NCBI RefSeq assembly: GCF_001625305.1
Contig: NW_017802425.1
Location: 929,882-993,881, forward strand
Length of the DNA: 64,000 bases
Direction of reading: 5' to 3'
From: Branchiostoma belcheri
Lineage: Eukaryota > Chordata > Leptocardii > Amphioxiformes > Branchiostomatidae
Shown here piece after piece: positions 57,901-64,000 of this stretch. The notes under the pieces were generated by a model, which was not told the origin of the DNA, ran no database searches, and was given only the letters and a program-made list of their open reading frames with translations. Numbering within the stretch: position 1 is the stretch's first letter; every line of letters starts with the position of its first letter. The position numbers and the translations under genes were made by a program.

Positions 57901-60900
57901 AACATTTCTTAAAGAAATGGAAGGAAAGGGTCGCCGGTAAGTGTGTACCTCTGTCGACACTAAGTCCTTTACGAATTCATGCTAATGGCGCCACCTATCA
58001 CCCCGGCTAACAACTGCATCCAAGCTTCGCAGGATGTATTAACCAGAAAAGTTACAATCTCTCGATATCTGATTCTTTGTCTCTTAACTGATGTTAAAAG
58101 ACGTTAAATAGTGCCGTATTTTCCATTCCAGTATGGGAACTTCTGGCCGGCGTCCTTTGGGTGAGTACTGCGCACGTTGGCACGATCTAGCCAAGACAGT
58201 ATCCAATAGGCAAGATAGTGTCCGATAGGCAAGATAGTGTCCGATAGGAAAGATAGTGTCCGATAGGCGTCGGTAGCCTATTGGATACTGTCTTCACTAC
58301 TAAAAGATTTATTTGGATATTGAGACACTATCATCGCTTATACGAATATTGATAATTGCTTTGCGGAATATTCGTTTAAATTTTCTATCAGCTAGCTGCT
58401 CGTGATTCTGCCCTCACAAAAAAAGGAAACTCTTAAAGAGCTAAGTAACCATTAAGTATGAGAGCACCTGATTTGTATTTTGCTCTACATATTTAATGAA
58501 AAGACGAAACTGGTATATATAAGATTGTCACCCTACCGTCATCCTTCCGACTTTCCTTTGATTATTTCTGTACATCATATAGTACTTTACAGGCGCAGGT
58601 TTTAAAGATTTTATACAATACTTTACTGATGGTAACGCTGTATTGTGTGCATGTTTAGCCCTTCCAGCGCCGACGCCCATGCCTACTGGTAGGACGTGGG
58701 GAGCCCTCACCAAAATGGACACCACGCCTGTGCCCGGATTCGCCCCGCCGGCGAAACGGGACTACGGGACAGCGCGCATCGGGACCACCACCTCCAGGAT
58801 ATCCTACGTCACTTCCGCCGCTGCCCGGAAGACGACGTCACGTCCTTTGACGGAGCAGGATGATGCCCCTGGGGGAAAGTTTGCCAAAATAGAAGTCAGG
58901 GGCCAAACCACTCGCAAGGACACGACGCCGACACTCTCAGCTAACAAAACCATCAGAATAGGCCCGCCCAAGAACCCGGGCGAGTCCGGTTTTATCCACC
59001 AAGTGGACCGGACAGAGCAGGACCAGGTGGATACGTCATCAGTGGTTACCATGAAGATATCGGGACAAGGGCAGAGCTTTAGTGGACAGGGCATTGACAG
59101 TCAGCAGGTGGGAGTTTATGGACAGGTAACCTCACTGACACCGCAGGTTGGGCAACAGGAAAGAATCATGGTGACCGTCACCGAAGGCAAAGTTACAGGA
59201 GCCAAACAGCTAAAGTCGGGACAGGCAACAGAACTTTCACTCCATGAAACCCAACAAATCTTGGCATCCGTACCTACCGAAGCTGCGCAGCAATCAGGCA
59301 ACATAATGGTCACAGTTACGGAAGGAAAGGTCATCGAGACAAAAACAGTCACAGAGAAGGAGGCAGAAACGATCGTGTCACTAGTAACTGAACAAGCCGA
59401 TCCTACAGCCGAGAAAGTCGTCGTCTCTCTAGAGGGAGGGCAAGTCGCCGGGAAGCGCATTGGAAAGGACAAAGACACCGCTCTGTCCCCAGAAGAAGCC
59501 GCACAACTTTGGAGATCTGTCGCTCAGCCAGGACAGCAGACCGGAGATGTCGTCGTTTCCCTTTCACAAGGACAGATCGTGGGATCCCAGCAGCTAACAC
59601 CAACGGAAGCCGAGACCATCAAGGCTGTGGTTGTAGAAGAGGCGAGACCTACTGTATGCCCGACTCCAGTTCAGCCGACCTTCGTGTCAATCGCACAGAC
59701 AACAGCACAGGTAGCTGCTCTTCAAGAAGACAAAATCATGGTGACTGTCACCGACGGTAAAGTAACAGGAGCCAAGCGACTGAAGTCAGGAGACACAAAG
59801 GAACTTTCACCTATAGAAACCCAACAAATAATGGCGTCTGTCCCTGCCGATACTTCCCAGCAGTCAGGTAACATCATGGTCACGATCACGGAAGGCAAAG
59901 TCATTGAAACGAAACAGGTCACGACAAAAGAGGCAGAAACGATCGTGTCATTGGTTTCTGAAGAACCAGATCCAACGGCAGAAAAAGTAGTGGTTTCCAT
60001 TGAGGGAGGCCAGGTGGTCGGAAAGCGTGTTGGTAAGGACAAAGCCACGCCCCTCTCTCCACAGGAAGCCGAACAGCTTTGGAGATCTGTCGCCCAGCCG
60101 GGACAGCAGACCGGAGATGTCGTCGTTTCCCTTTCACAAGGACAGATCGTGGGATCTCAGCAGCTCACACCAACGGAAGCTGAGACCATCAAATCCGTGG
60201 TCAGTCAAGAAACAAAAGCTGTGCAGGTCATGCAGACGTCACAACAAGTCCAGCCAGGGGCTTCAGTTACCTCACAACAGCTTGGGGTGGTCGGTACAGT
60301 GCAAACAACGCAAGGTTTCTCGACCGGTGCACCGATCGGAGGAATGGTGGCTTCCGGAACGTTCGCTACTGGAACCGTAGCTCCTGGAACAGTAGCTCCT
60401 GGAACAGTAGCTCCTGGAACCGTAGCCCCTGGAACCGTAACTCCTGGGGTCGCTCCTGGAACCGTAGCCCATGGAACTGTGGCCCCCGGAACCGTTGCTC
60501 TTGGAACCGTGGCTCTCGGAACGATTGCTCCCGGAACAGCAGCGTCTGGTACCGTTACTCTGGGAACTGTAGCACCCGGAACGGTCACAGTAACAACGGG
60601 CATAGCAGAACCTGGAACAGTAGCGCCCGGTACCGGAGCCGTCGTTTCCGGAACTGTTACTGACTCTGGAAGTGTCAGTATTGGAACAACTGCATCTGGA
60701 CAGATCCCGGAGTATCTACCGCCGTTTGCACGACATCCGCTACCACCGATCGGCGTGGGCGACGTTCCAGCTCCGACAGCGTCCGAAACACCCCTTTCGC
60801 CCTCAACCACCGTGATGGCGTCCATCGAAGGCGGAAACATCGTGCGGGCGCGGAAACTCAACTTCGGCAAGTTCGAGGACTTCGCTCCTCAGGAGGCAGA

Positions 60901-63900
60901 GCAGATGTTGTCTGGTCTCCCGGAACGCCAAGCGACTCAGTCGGGCAACATCATGGTGATGATCTCAGAGGGTCAAATCGTCAAGAGCCAGCAGCTTTCA
61001 CCCTGGGTGGCAGAACAACTTATAGCGACCATGTCAGGTTCAGCTCCCGGACAGGTAACCGTGCCTGTGTCTGGCCAGGCTACGTACGTGCCTGCTCCGG
61101 GTTCTCCGCCTGTAACTGTGCCGGTCTACGGACAGGCCAAGATCTCTCCAGCCATAGTAGACAAACCGATAACCCCTGTTTCTGGGGAGGCAAAGTTTTT
61201 CGCTGGGCAGGAGGCTGATGTGGTTAAGGGACAAGGAACCCAATTGCAGGGCACAGCCTCTCAACAGATCGCCGGCTCTGTTATAACGCAACAAGCGACA
61301 GTAACCGTCTCTGGCTTGACATCTGGATTTCAAGCCGCGCCCTTTCAAACAACACCAGCATCAACGGTTCTACCCCATGGATTCCAAGCAAACATACCAC
61401 AGGTTTCTGACGAAACCCTTCCTGTGGCCCATATCACATCACACGTGATGCCAACGATTCCAGAAACACTTCCAAACACATCGGAGAGAATCGTTGCTTC
61501 CTTTTCTGACGGGAAGATCGTTGGAGCCCAGAAAATCGTCGATGGTCGCACAGTTCAAGTTGAGCCCGCCTATGCAGAGGCCACACTGAGGACGGCGTCC
61601 AGCCAAGCTGTACCACAGTCTGGGACTATTATGATGACTGTGGCGGACGGGAGGGTCCAGGAGACAAAGCCGCTCACTCCAGCTGAGGCACAGTATGTAG
61701 CGGCGACCGCGACAGTTGAAGACGCTGGGAAGGCCATCCCTTACACGACGCCTGGTTTTCAGCAAGCTGTGGGGGTTAAGTCTAGTCAGATTGTGCCCTC
61801 ACAGCCTTATAACTATCAGACACCTACACTCTCGTTGGGACAGCAGGCTCTGCAGCCATCGGAAAAGATCATGATGACCATAGACGAGGGGAAGGTGGTG
61901 GGAGCAGTGCAGCTGAAGCACGGTGAGTCCACGCAAATCCCTGCGTCAGAAGCGGAGAAGATGCTGGCTGTTTCCGGGCAGCCTGGGCAGCAGTCAGGGA
62001 ACGTCATGCTCACGGTGTCCGAAGGCGCAGTTCTGGACACGCAGCAGGTCACACCTAGAGAGGCCGAGACCATCATGACGACTCTTTCCGCCCAACCTGA
62101 CCCCACCGCTGAAACGATAATCGTTCGCTTCGTCAACGGCCAGGTGGTGGGAGCCGAGAGGAGCTTCCAAGAGCAAACATCGACCCTGTCCGCTCCCGAA
62201 GCGCAAACGTTACTGTCTTCAGTTCCCAACCAGCCCACACCGCAGACTGGAAATATCTTACTCATCAAGTCTGAGGGAAGAATCGTGGAGTCTCAAGAGC
62301 TGACGTCCACGGAGGCTGACACCATCATGAGTACAGTGTTCCACAAAGCACAACAACAGTCTGTAGCCCAGCAGCAGCCAAACTTAACGTCGTTCACTCA
62401 AACACAGCCGTCGTTCACTCCAGCAGCACAGTCTGTGACACCAAAGCAGGACAGGATTGTGGTGACGGTCGCAGACGGGAAGGTCACGGGAGCAAAAGAT
62501 CTGAAGACAGGACAGCAAAAGCAGCTGTCGCTCATGGAAGCACAACAAATCCTGGGTTCTACCCCCGATGGAACAGAGCAGCAAACAGGCAACATCATGG
62601 TCACAGTAACAGACGGGAGGATCGCTGAGTCAAAGCCAGTCACACAGAAAGAAGCAGAAACAATAGCTTCCGTAGTGGCCGAACAGTCTGATCCAACAGC
62701 CGAGAAAGTCGTAGTTTCTGTCGAGGGAGGCCAGGTGGTCGGAAAGCGTGTCGTTAAGGACAAAGCCACGCCCATTTCTCCTCAGGAAGCCGCACAACTT
62801 TGGAGATCTGTCGCCCAGCCAGGACAGCAGACCGGAGATGTCGTCGTTTCCCTTTCACAAGGACAGATCGTGGGATCCCAGCAGCTTACACCAATGGAAG
62901 CCGAGACCATCAAGGCTGTCGTTGTGGAAGAACAGAAACCTATCGTGTGTCTGCCTCCAGTTCAGCCGACCTCTATCTATAAGCCAGCTGGAATACCAAC
63001 AGCAGAGGTAGCTGCTCCCCACAAAGACAAAATCATGGTGACGGTCACCGACGGAAAAGTGACAGGAGCTAAACAGATCAAGTCAGGAGAGACGAAAGAA
63101 CTGTCTCCTCTAGAAACTCAACAAATCATGGCTTCGGTACCCGTCGAGGCAACCCAAAAGTCAGCAAACGTCATGGTCACAGTCACAGAAGGAAAGGTCG
63201 TTGATACAAAATCAGTTACGGAAAAAGAAGCAGAAACGATCGTGTCACTAGTAACCGAACAACCGGACCCTACAGCTGAGAAAGTCTTAGTTTCTGTCGA
63301 GGGAGGCCAGGTGGTCGGAAAGCGTGTCGGTAAGGACAAAGCCACGCCCCTTTCTCCACAGGAAGCCGCACAACTTTGGAGATCTGTCGCTCAGCCGGGA
63401 CAGCAGACCGGAGATGTCGTCGTTTCCCTTTCACAAGGACAGATCGTGGGATCCCAGCAGCTTACACCAATGGAAGCCGAGACCATCAAGGCTGTCGTTG
63501 TGGAAGAACCAAGACCTACTGTATGTCCGACTCCAGCTCAGTCGACATATATGCCAACCGTTCTACCAACAGCAAAACTGGCTACTCCTCAAGAAAACAA
63601 GATTATGGTAACTGTCACCGACGGAAAAGTGACAGGAGCTAAACAGCTCAAGTCAGGAGAGACGAAAGAACTGTCTCCTCTAGAAACTCAACAAATCATG
63701 GCTTCTGTCCCTACTGAGACGGCCCAACAGTCGGGTAACATCATGGTCACAGTCACAGAAGGAAAAGTCGTCGATACAAAGCCAGTTACAGAGAAAGAAG
63801 CAGAAACAATTGTTTCACTGGTGACAGAAGAGTCAGACCCTACAGCTGAGAAAGTCGTAGTTTCTGTCGAGGGAGGCCAGGTGGTCGGAAAGCGTGTCGG

Positions 63901-64000
63901 TAAGGACAAAGCCACGCCCCTTTCTCCTCAGGAAGCCGCACAACTTTGGAGATCTGTCGCTCAGCCAGGACAGCAGACCGGAGATGTCGTCGTTTCCCTT
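32741..64000 (+). CDS. Intermediate filament protein with very long repetitive tail (3' end beyond window)
   Basis: Exons: 32741-33921, 39333-39393, 44849-44944, 52982-53140, 54329-54454, 56587-56807, 57308-57358, a possible 57895-57936, 58132-58160, and 58659 to beyond 64000. All joins are in phase and give at least 2,436 residues. Rod exons of 61, 96, 159, 126 and 221 bp match the vimentin/desmin pattern (61, 96, 162, 126, 221). Coil 1A begins near residue 316 (ARYIEKIQELEDRQAYLEDK) and the rod ends in the helix-termination motif LDAQLKTYRRLWDLSEGR near 615, so the rod is about 300 residues, close to the usual 310. Cytoplasmic filament assembly is inferred from the family. The long Arg-Asp-rich head, a non-helical rod exon and the repeat tail are unusual. 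Lancelet IF genes are numerous; I cannot assign this one to a named member. Confidence 0.92.
34565..34741. mobile_element. Fold-back MITE, same family as 13874-14024
   Basis: It starts with taatctccaagcagatc, contains ggcaagacagt and ataggcaaggcagtatccaa, and ends with the complementary gatactgtcttgcc and aaaatctgcttaga. Internal duplication of the taggcaa unit makes it slightly longer than the 13.9-kb copy. Confidence 0.7.
39286..39332 (+). promoter_or_regulatory. Possible alternative start feeding IF exon 2
   Basis: An ATG at 39286 is in frame with exon 2 and gives MTSQKTPNIVITSFIR before the exon's own VDGERQARY. It follows a GC-rich block. If transcription begins here, the product would be a head-less IF chain lacking coil 1A. 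This is seen only as sequence; use is inferred. Confidence 0.3.
39333..39393 (+). CDS. IF exon 2 (61 bp, coil 1B)
   Basis: The acceptor TCTTTCATCAG and donor GCG|GTAAGT bound exactly 61 bp, encoding VDGERQARYAAEETFRKVQA. This parallels the IF block VDxERxARxxLE. The length equals exon 2 of vertebrate type III IF genes. Confidence 0.92.
39394..44848 (+). other. IF intron 2
   Basis: A 5.5-kb intron. It contains a fragment of the fold-back family near 39500-39565 (caagcagatctcg...ggcaagacagccgataggcaag). No other gene or RNA was recognised. Confidence 0.5.
44849..44944 (+). CDS. IF exon 3 (96 bp, coil 1B)
   Basis: CCATTTCAG|GAG ... GAG|GTGAGG encloses exactly 96 bp, coding EYNELRGIIDDINGQIDASR and RERLRLIKYEHNE with heptad hydrophobics. 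The size matches vertebrate IF exon 3. Confidence 0.92.
44995..45086. repeat. Short hairpin inverted repeat
   Basis: The arm agcctctgtcggacttcaga (continuing agcgg) pairs with ccgcttctgaagtctggtag (continuing aggct) across a loop of about 40 nt, right after IF exon 3. It could be a tiny fold-back element. A microRNA-like precursor is a weaker possibility. Confidence 0.6.
47377..47530. mobile_element. Fold-back MITE, third copy
   Basis: It has taatcttaaaaaagatctcggtggca at the left, gacaagacagtatccaacag and the complement ctgttggatact internally, and accgaaaaatctgcttgaagatta at the right. It is a member of the same hairpin family as 13874-14024. Confidence 0.7.
47761..49308. mobile_element. 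Non-autonomous DNA transposon with accttcgccaag termini
   Basis: The left end accttcgccaag and right end cttggcgaaggt are exact inverted repeats. The interior has TCTG microsatellite, ggaacttccggtttt and many tttgcataatt words, and no coding region. It is interrupted by the element at 48507-49167. Confidence 0.75.
48196..49938. repeat. Unmerged-haplotype duplicate, left copy (IF intron 3)
   Basis: From atataatttgcataatttat to the TG microsatellite, this matches 50610-51682 on the other side of the N-gap, apart from scattered differences and the 0.66-kb insertion at 48507-49167. Confidence 0.85.
48507..49167. mobile_element. Nested MITE-like insertion, TAA target duplication
   Basis: The left end ggtctcggaccggagttttt and right end (complement ggttccgggtcggagttta) are imperfect TIRs. 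The other haplotype copy has an uninterrupted gttaagataaggctg, showing an empty site and a TAA duplication. A 3-bp TAA duplication with GG-starting ends suggests a PIF/Harbinger-type mobiliser. No coding region. Confidence 0.75.
49939..50609. other. Assembly gap (671 N)
   Basis: A run of N that starts in a TG microsatellite and ends inside a second copy of sequence already given to its left. Confidence 1.
50610..51682. repeat. Unmerged-haplotype duplicate, right copy (IF intron 3)
   Basis: Second version of 48196-49938 without the 0.66-kb insertion. It continues uninterrupted into unique sequence and IF exon 4. Confidence 0.85.
51625..52419 (+). mobile_element. Non-autonomous DNA element with acctccatgaaa ends
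   Basis: It begins acctccatgaaaaatggaggt and ends tttcattgaggt, near-complementary termini. In between are a TG microsatellite and repeated atgcaaat/atttgcataattaatga blocks. A reverse, truncated copy lies at 23868-24490, and a copy cut by the N-gap starts near 49884. Confidence 0.75.
52982..53140 (+). CDS. IF exon 4 (159 bp), divergent: end of coil 1B and linker L12
   Basis: The acceptor GTTGTTACAG and donor AGG|GTAAGT give 53 codons. The first few (EKRHLQSRL) are still helical. The rest is rich in Ser, Tyr, Arg, His and Asp (GSYTHYSRDLYSYRRR, EHHDYDSS) with no heptads. Vertebrate exon 4 is 162 bp and encodes the end of coil 1B, L12 and coil 2A, so the exon is kept in size but has lost most coiled-coil potential. 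Confidence 0.9.
53141..54328 (+). other. IF intron 4
   Basis: A 1.2-kb intron. I see no gene, RNA or clear repeat; a short C run lies near 53678. Confidence 0.5.
54329..54454 (+). CDS. IF exon 5 (126 bp, coil 2)
   Basis: TTCTTGTAG|CTC ... AGG|GTACGT is exactly 126 bp, the vertebrate exon 5 size. It encodes MEVSELQRVRREIVRQQELV and continues in heptads to the exon end, in phase 0. Confidence 0.92.
54455..56586 (+). other. IF intron 5
   Basis: A 2.1-kb intron. Small inverted words occur near 55270-55310 (acctgtccgcgttaggcaggt). No gene or RNA was recognised. Confidence 0.45.
56587..56807 (+). CDS. IF exon 6 (221 bp, end of coil 2B with helix-termination motif)
   Basis: TCCTGACAG|GAG ... GGGCG|GTCAGT gives exactly 221 bp, phase 2, as in vimentin exon 6. 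The product runs EDELRKVTNEADKRHSREVD through QNQQLLDDAMLLDAQLKTYR to RLWDLSEGR, the counterpart of the conserved TYRKLLEGEE motif. Trp-Asp-Leu-Ser in place of Leu-Glu-Gly is a notable variant of a very conserved end. Confidence 0.93.
57308..57358 (+). CDS. IF exon 7 (51 bp, start of tail)
   Basis: The acceptor CTTGTAACAG and donor CAC|GTAAGG enclose 51 bp that complete the Arg codon from exon 6 and continue GPPGDPSPAIGDDEET. Phase 2 in and 2 out fits the following exons. The vertebrate equivalent is 44 bp. Confidence 0.8.
57895..57936 (+). CDS. Candidate 42-bp IF cassette exon
   Basis: GCTTTTGTCGTTTTCGTAG|CTAT ... CGCCG|GTAAGT encloses 42 bp (YQTFLKEMEGKGR) with strong splice sites. Being a multiple of three and open in phase 2, it can be included or skipped without changing the frame. 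Confidence 0.55.
58132..58160 (+). CDS. IF micro-exon (29 bp)
   Basis: TTTCCATTCCAG|TATG ... TTTGG|GTGAGT encloses 29 bp (MGTSGRRPL). It is required to change the phase from 2 to the phase 1 needed by the tail exon at 58659, so it is well supported despite its size. Confidence 0.75.
58193..58325. mobile_element. Fold-back MITE, fourth copy
   Basis: It has tandem ataggcaagatagtgtccg units on the left and cctattggatactgtcttc on the right, between IF exons 8 and 9. It belongs to the same family as 13874-14024 but lacks clear outer ends. Confidence 0.6.
58659..64000 (+). CDS. IF tail exon: open for at least 5.3 kb, modular repeats
   Basis: After the acceptor GCATGTTTAG the frame is open to the window end (1,780 codons). 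The first 165 residues are a non-repetitive basic/Pro region containing TIRIGPPKNP. From 59165 the protein is a chain of 38-46 residue modules with the pattern (I/V)xVT(V/L)x(E/D)G(K/Q)(V/I), then a basic or polar strand, then (T/S)xxEAexI and a short helix-like end. This suggests a beta-beta-alpha fold; I do not recognise it as a named domain. I count about 27 modules before the edge, arranged mostly as repeating sets of four (A-B-C-D). The minus strand also reads open in long stretches because of the repetitive codons, and those frames are shadows. Confidence 0.92.
59165..60304 (+). repeat. Tail higher-order repeats 1 and 2
   Basis: Two four-module units start at 59165 and 59735, exactly 570 bp (190 codons) apart. 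Module signatures in order are IMVTVTxGKVTGAK, IMVTxTEGKVIETK, VVVSxEGGQVxGKR and VVVSLSQGQIVGSQQL. Confidence 0.92.
60350..60700 (+). repeat. GTVAP pentapeptide minisatellite (15-bp period) in the IF tail
   Basis: About twenty variants of Gly-Thr-Val-Ala-Pro follow repeat unit 2. The 15-bp period is ggaaccgtagctcct with wobble changes. The sequence is reminiscent of elastin-like VPG/VAP repeats and likely forms a flexible spacer. Confidence 0.9.
60812..61867 (+). repeat. Degenerate half-units of the tail repeat
   Basis: Two diverged module pairs begin at 60812 (VMASIEGGNIVRARKL, then IMVMISEGQIVKSQQL) and 61490 (IVASFSDGKIVGAQKI, then IMMTVADGRVQETK). They are separated by Pro/Gln/Thr-rich linkers with no module signature. 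Confidence 0.85.
61868..64000 (+). repeat. Tail higher-order repeats 3 to 6 (last one cut by window end)
   Basis: Units start at 61868, 62456, 63032 and 63602 (spacings 588, 576 and 570 bp). The 61868 unit is diverged. The others share with units 1 and 2 a nearly identical tract coding QLWRSVAQPGQQTGDVVVSL and SQGQIVGSQQLTPxEAETIK. Confidence 0.92.

Noticed and set aside
59116-63915. Many minus-strand frames of 60-220 residues opposite the IF tail
   Set aside because: They repeat with the same 570-bp period as the plus-strand modules and arise from codon bias of the repeat. The plus strand is open without a single stop over 5.3 kb and joins in phase to the rod.

Overview
The window is animal nuclear DNA and most likely comes from a lancelet (Branchiostoma). 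It has intron-rich genes with canonical GT/AG splice sites, a chordate-type intermediate filament (IF) gene, amphioxus-like receptor architecture, many small non-autonomous DNA transposons, and two places where diverged near-copies abut an N-gap, as expected when two haplotypes of a very heterozygous genome are left unmerged. The species is inferred from these features, not proven.

Left part (1-18 kb). On the minus strand are the first coding exon of a secreted leucine-rich repeat protein (288-1312), a single-exon acidic disordered protein ending in a farnesylation-type CaaX box (2279-5236), and two tandem carboxylesterases (6565-8959 and 15108-17790). Between the esterases, on the plus strand, is a complete six-exon gene for a type II membrane protein with NPxY motifs, a coiled-coil stalk and an extracellular Link domain (10151-12311). 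A relic of a further esterase exon lies at about 14.3 kb.

Middle part (18.5-29.5 kb). A 13-exon minus-strand gene encodes a single-domain ACE2-type carboxypeptidase of 630 residues. It has no collectrin region and ends in a GPI-anchor signal exon. The coding part of that terminal exon (80 bp) is identical to the terminal exon of the second esterase, so two unrelated ectoenzymes share one membrane-anchor cassette. The second ACE2 exon is present twice around a 20-N gap, and one copy carries a TTAA-flanked MITE-like insertion.

Right part (32.7-64 kb, plus strand). One large gene encodes an IF protein. Its rod exons are 61, 96, 159, 126 and 221 bp, against 61, 96, 162, 126 and 221 bp in vertebrate type III IF genes. 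The head (about 315 residues) is rich in Arg-Asp repeats. The exon covering the end of coil 1B and linker 12 has lost coiled-coil character. The tail is at least 1,780 residues in one exon that runs off the window. It is built from about 27 copies of a 38-46 residue module, arranged in four-module units of about 190 residues, with an elastin-like GTVAP stretch between blocks. Introns hold fold-back elements, TIR elements and a second unmerged-haplotype duplication around a 671-N gap.

All coding coordinates were joined by hand from splice sites. The exon phases add up to intact frames for ACE2 (1893 nt), esterase 2 (1686 nt), esterase 1 (1737 nt, last exon tentative), the Link protein (936 nt) and the IF gene.
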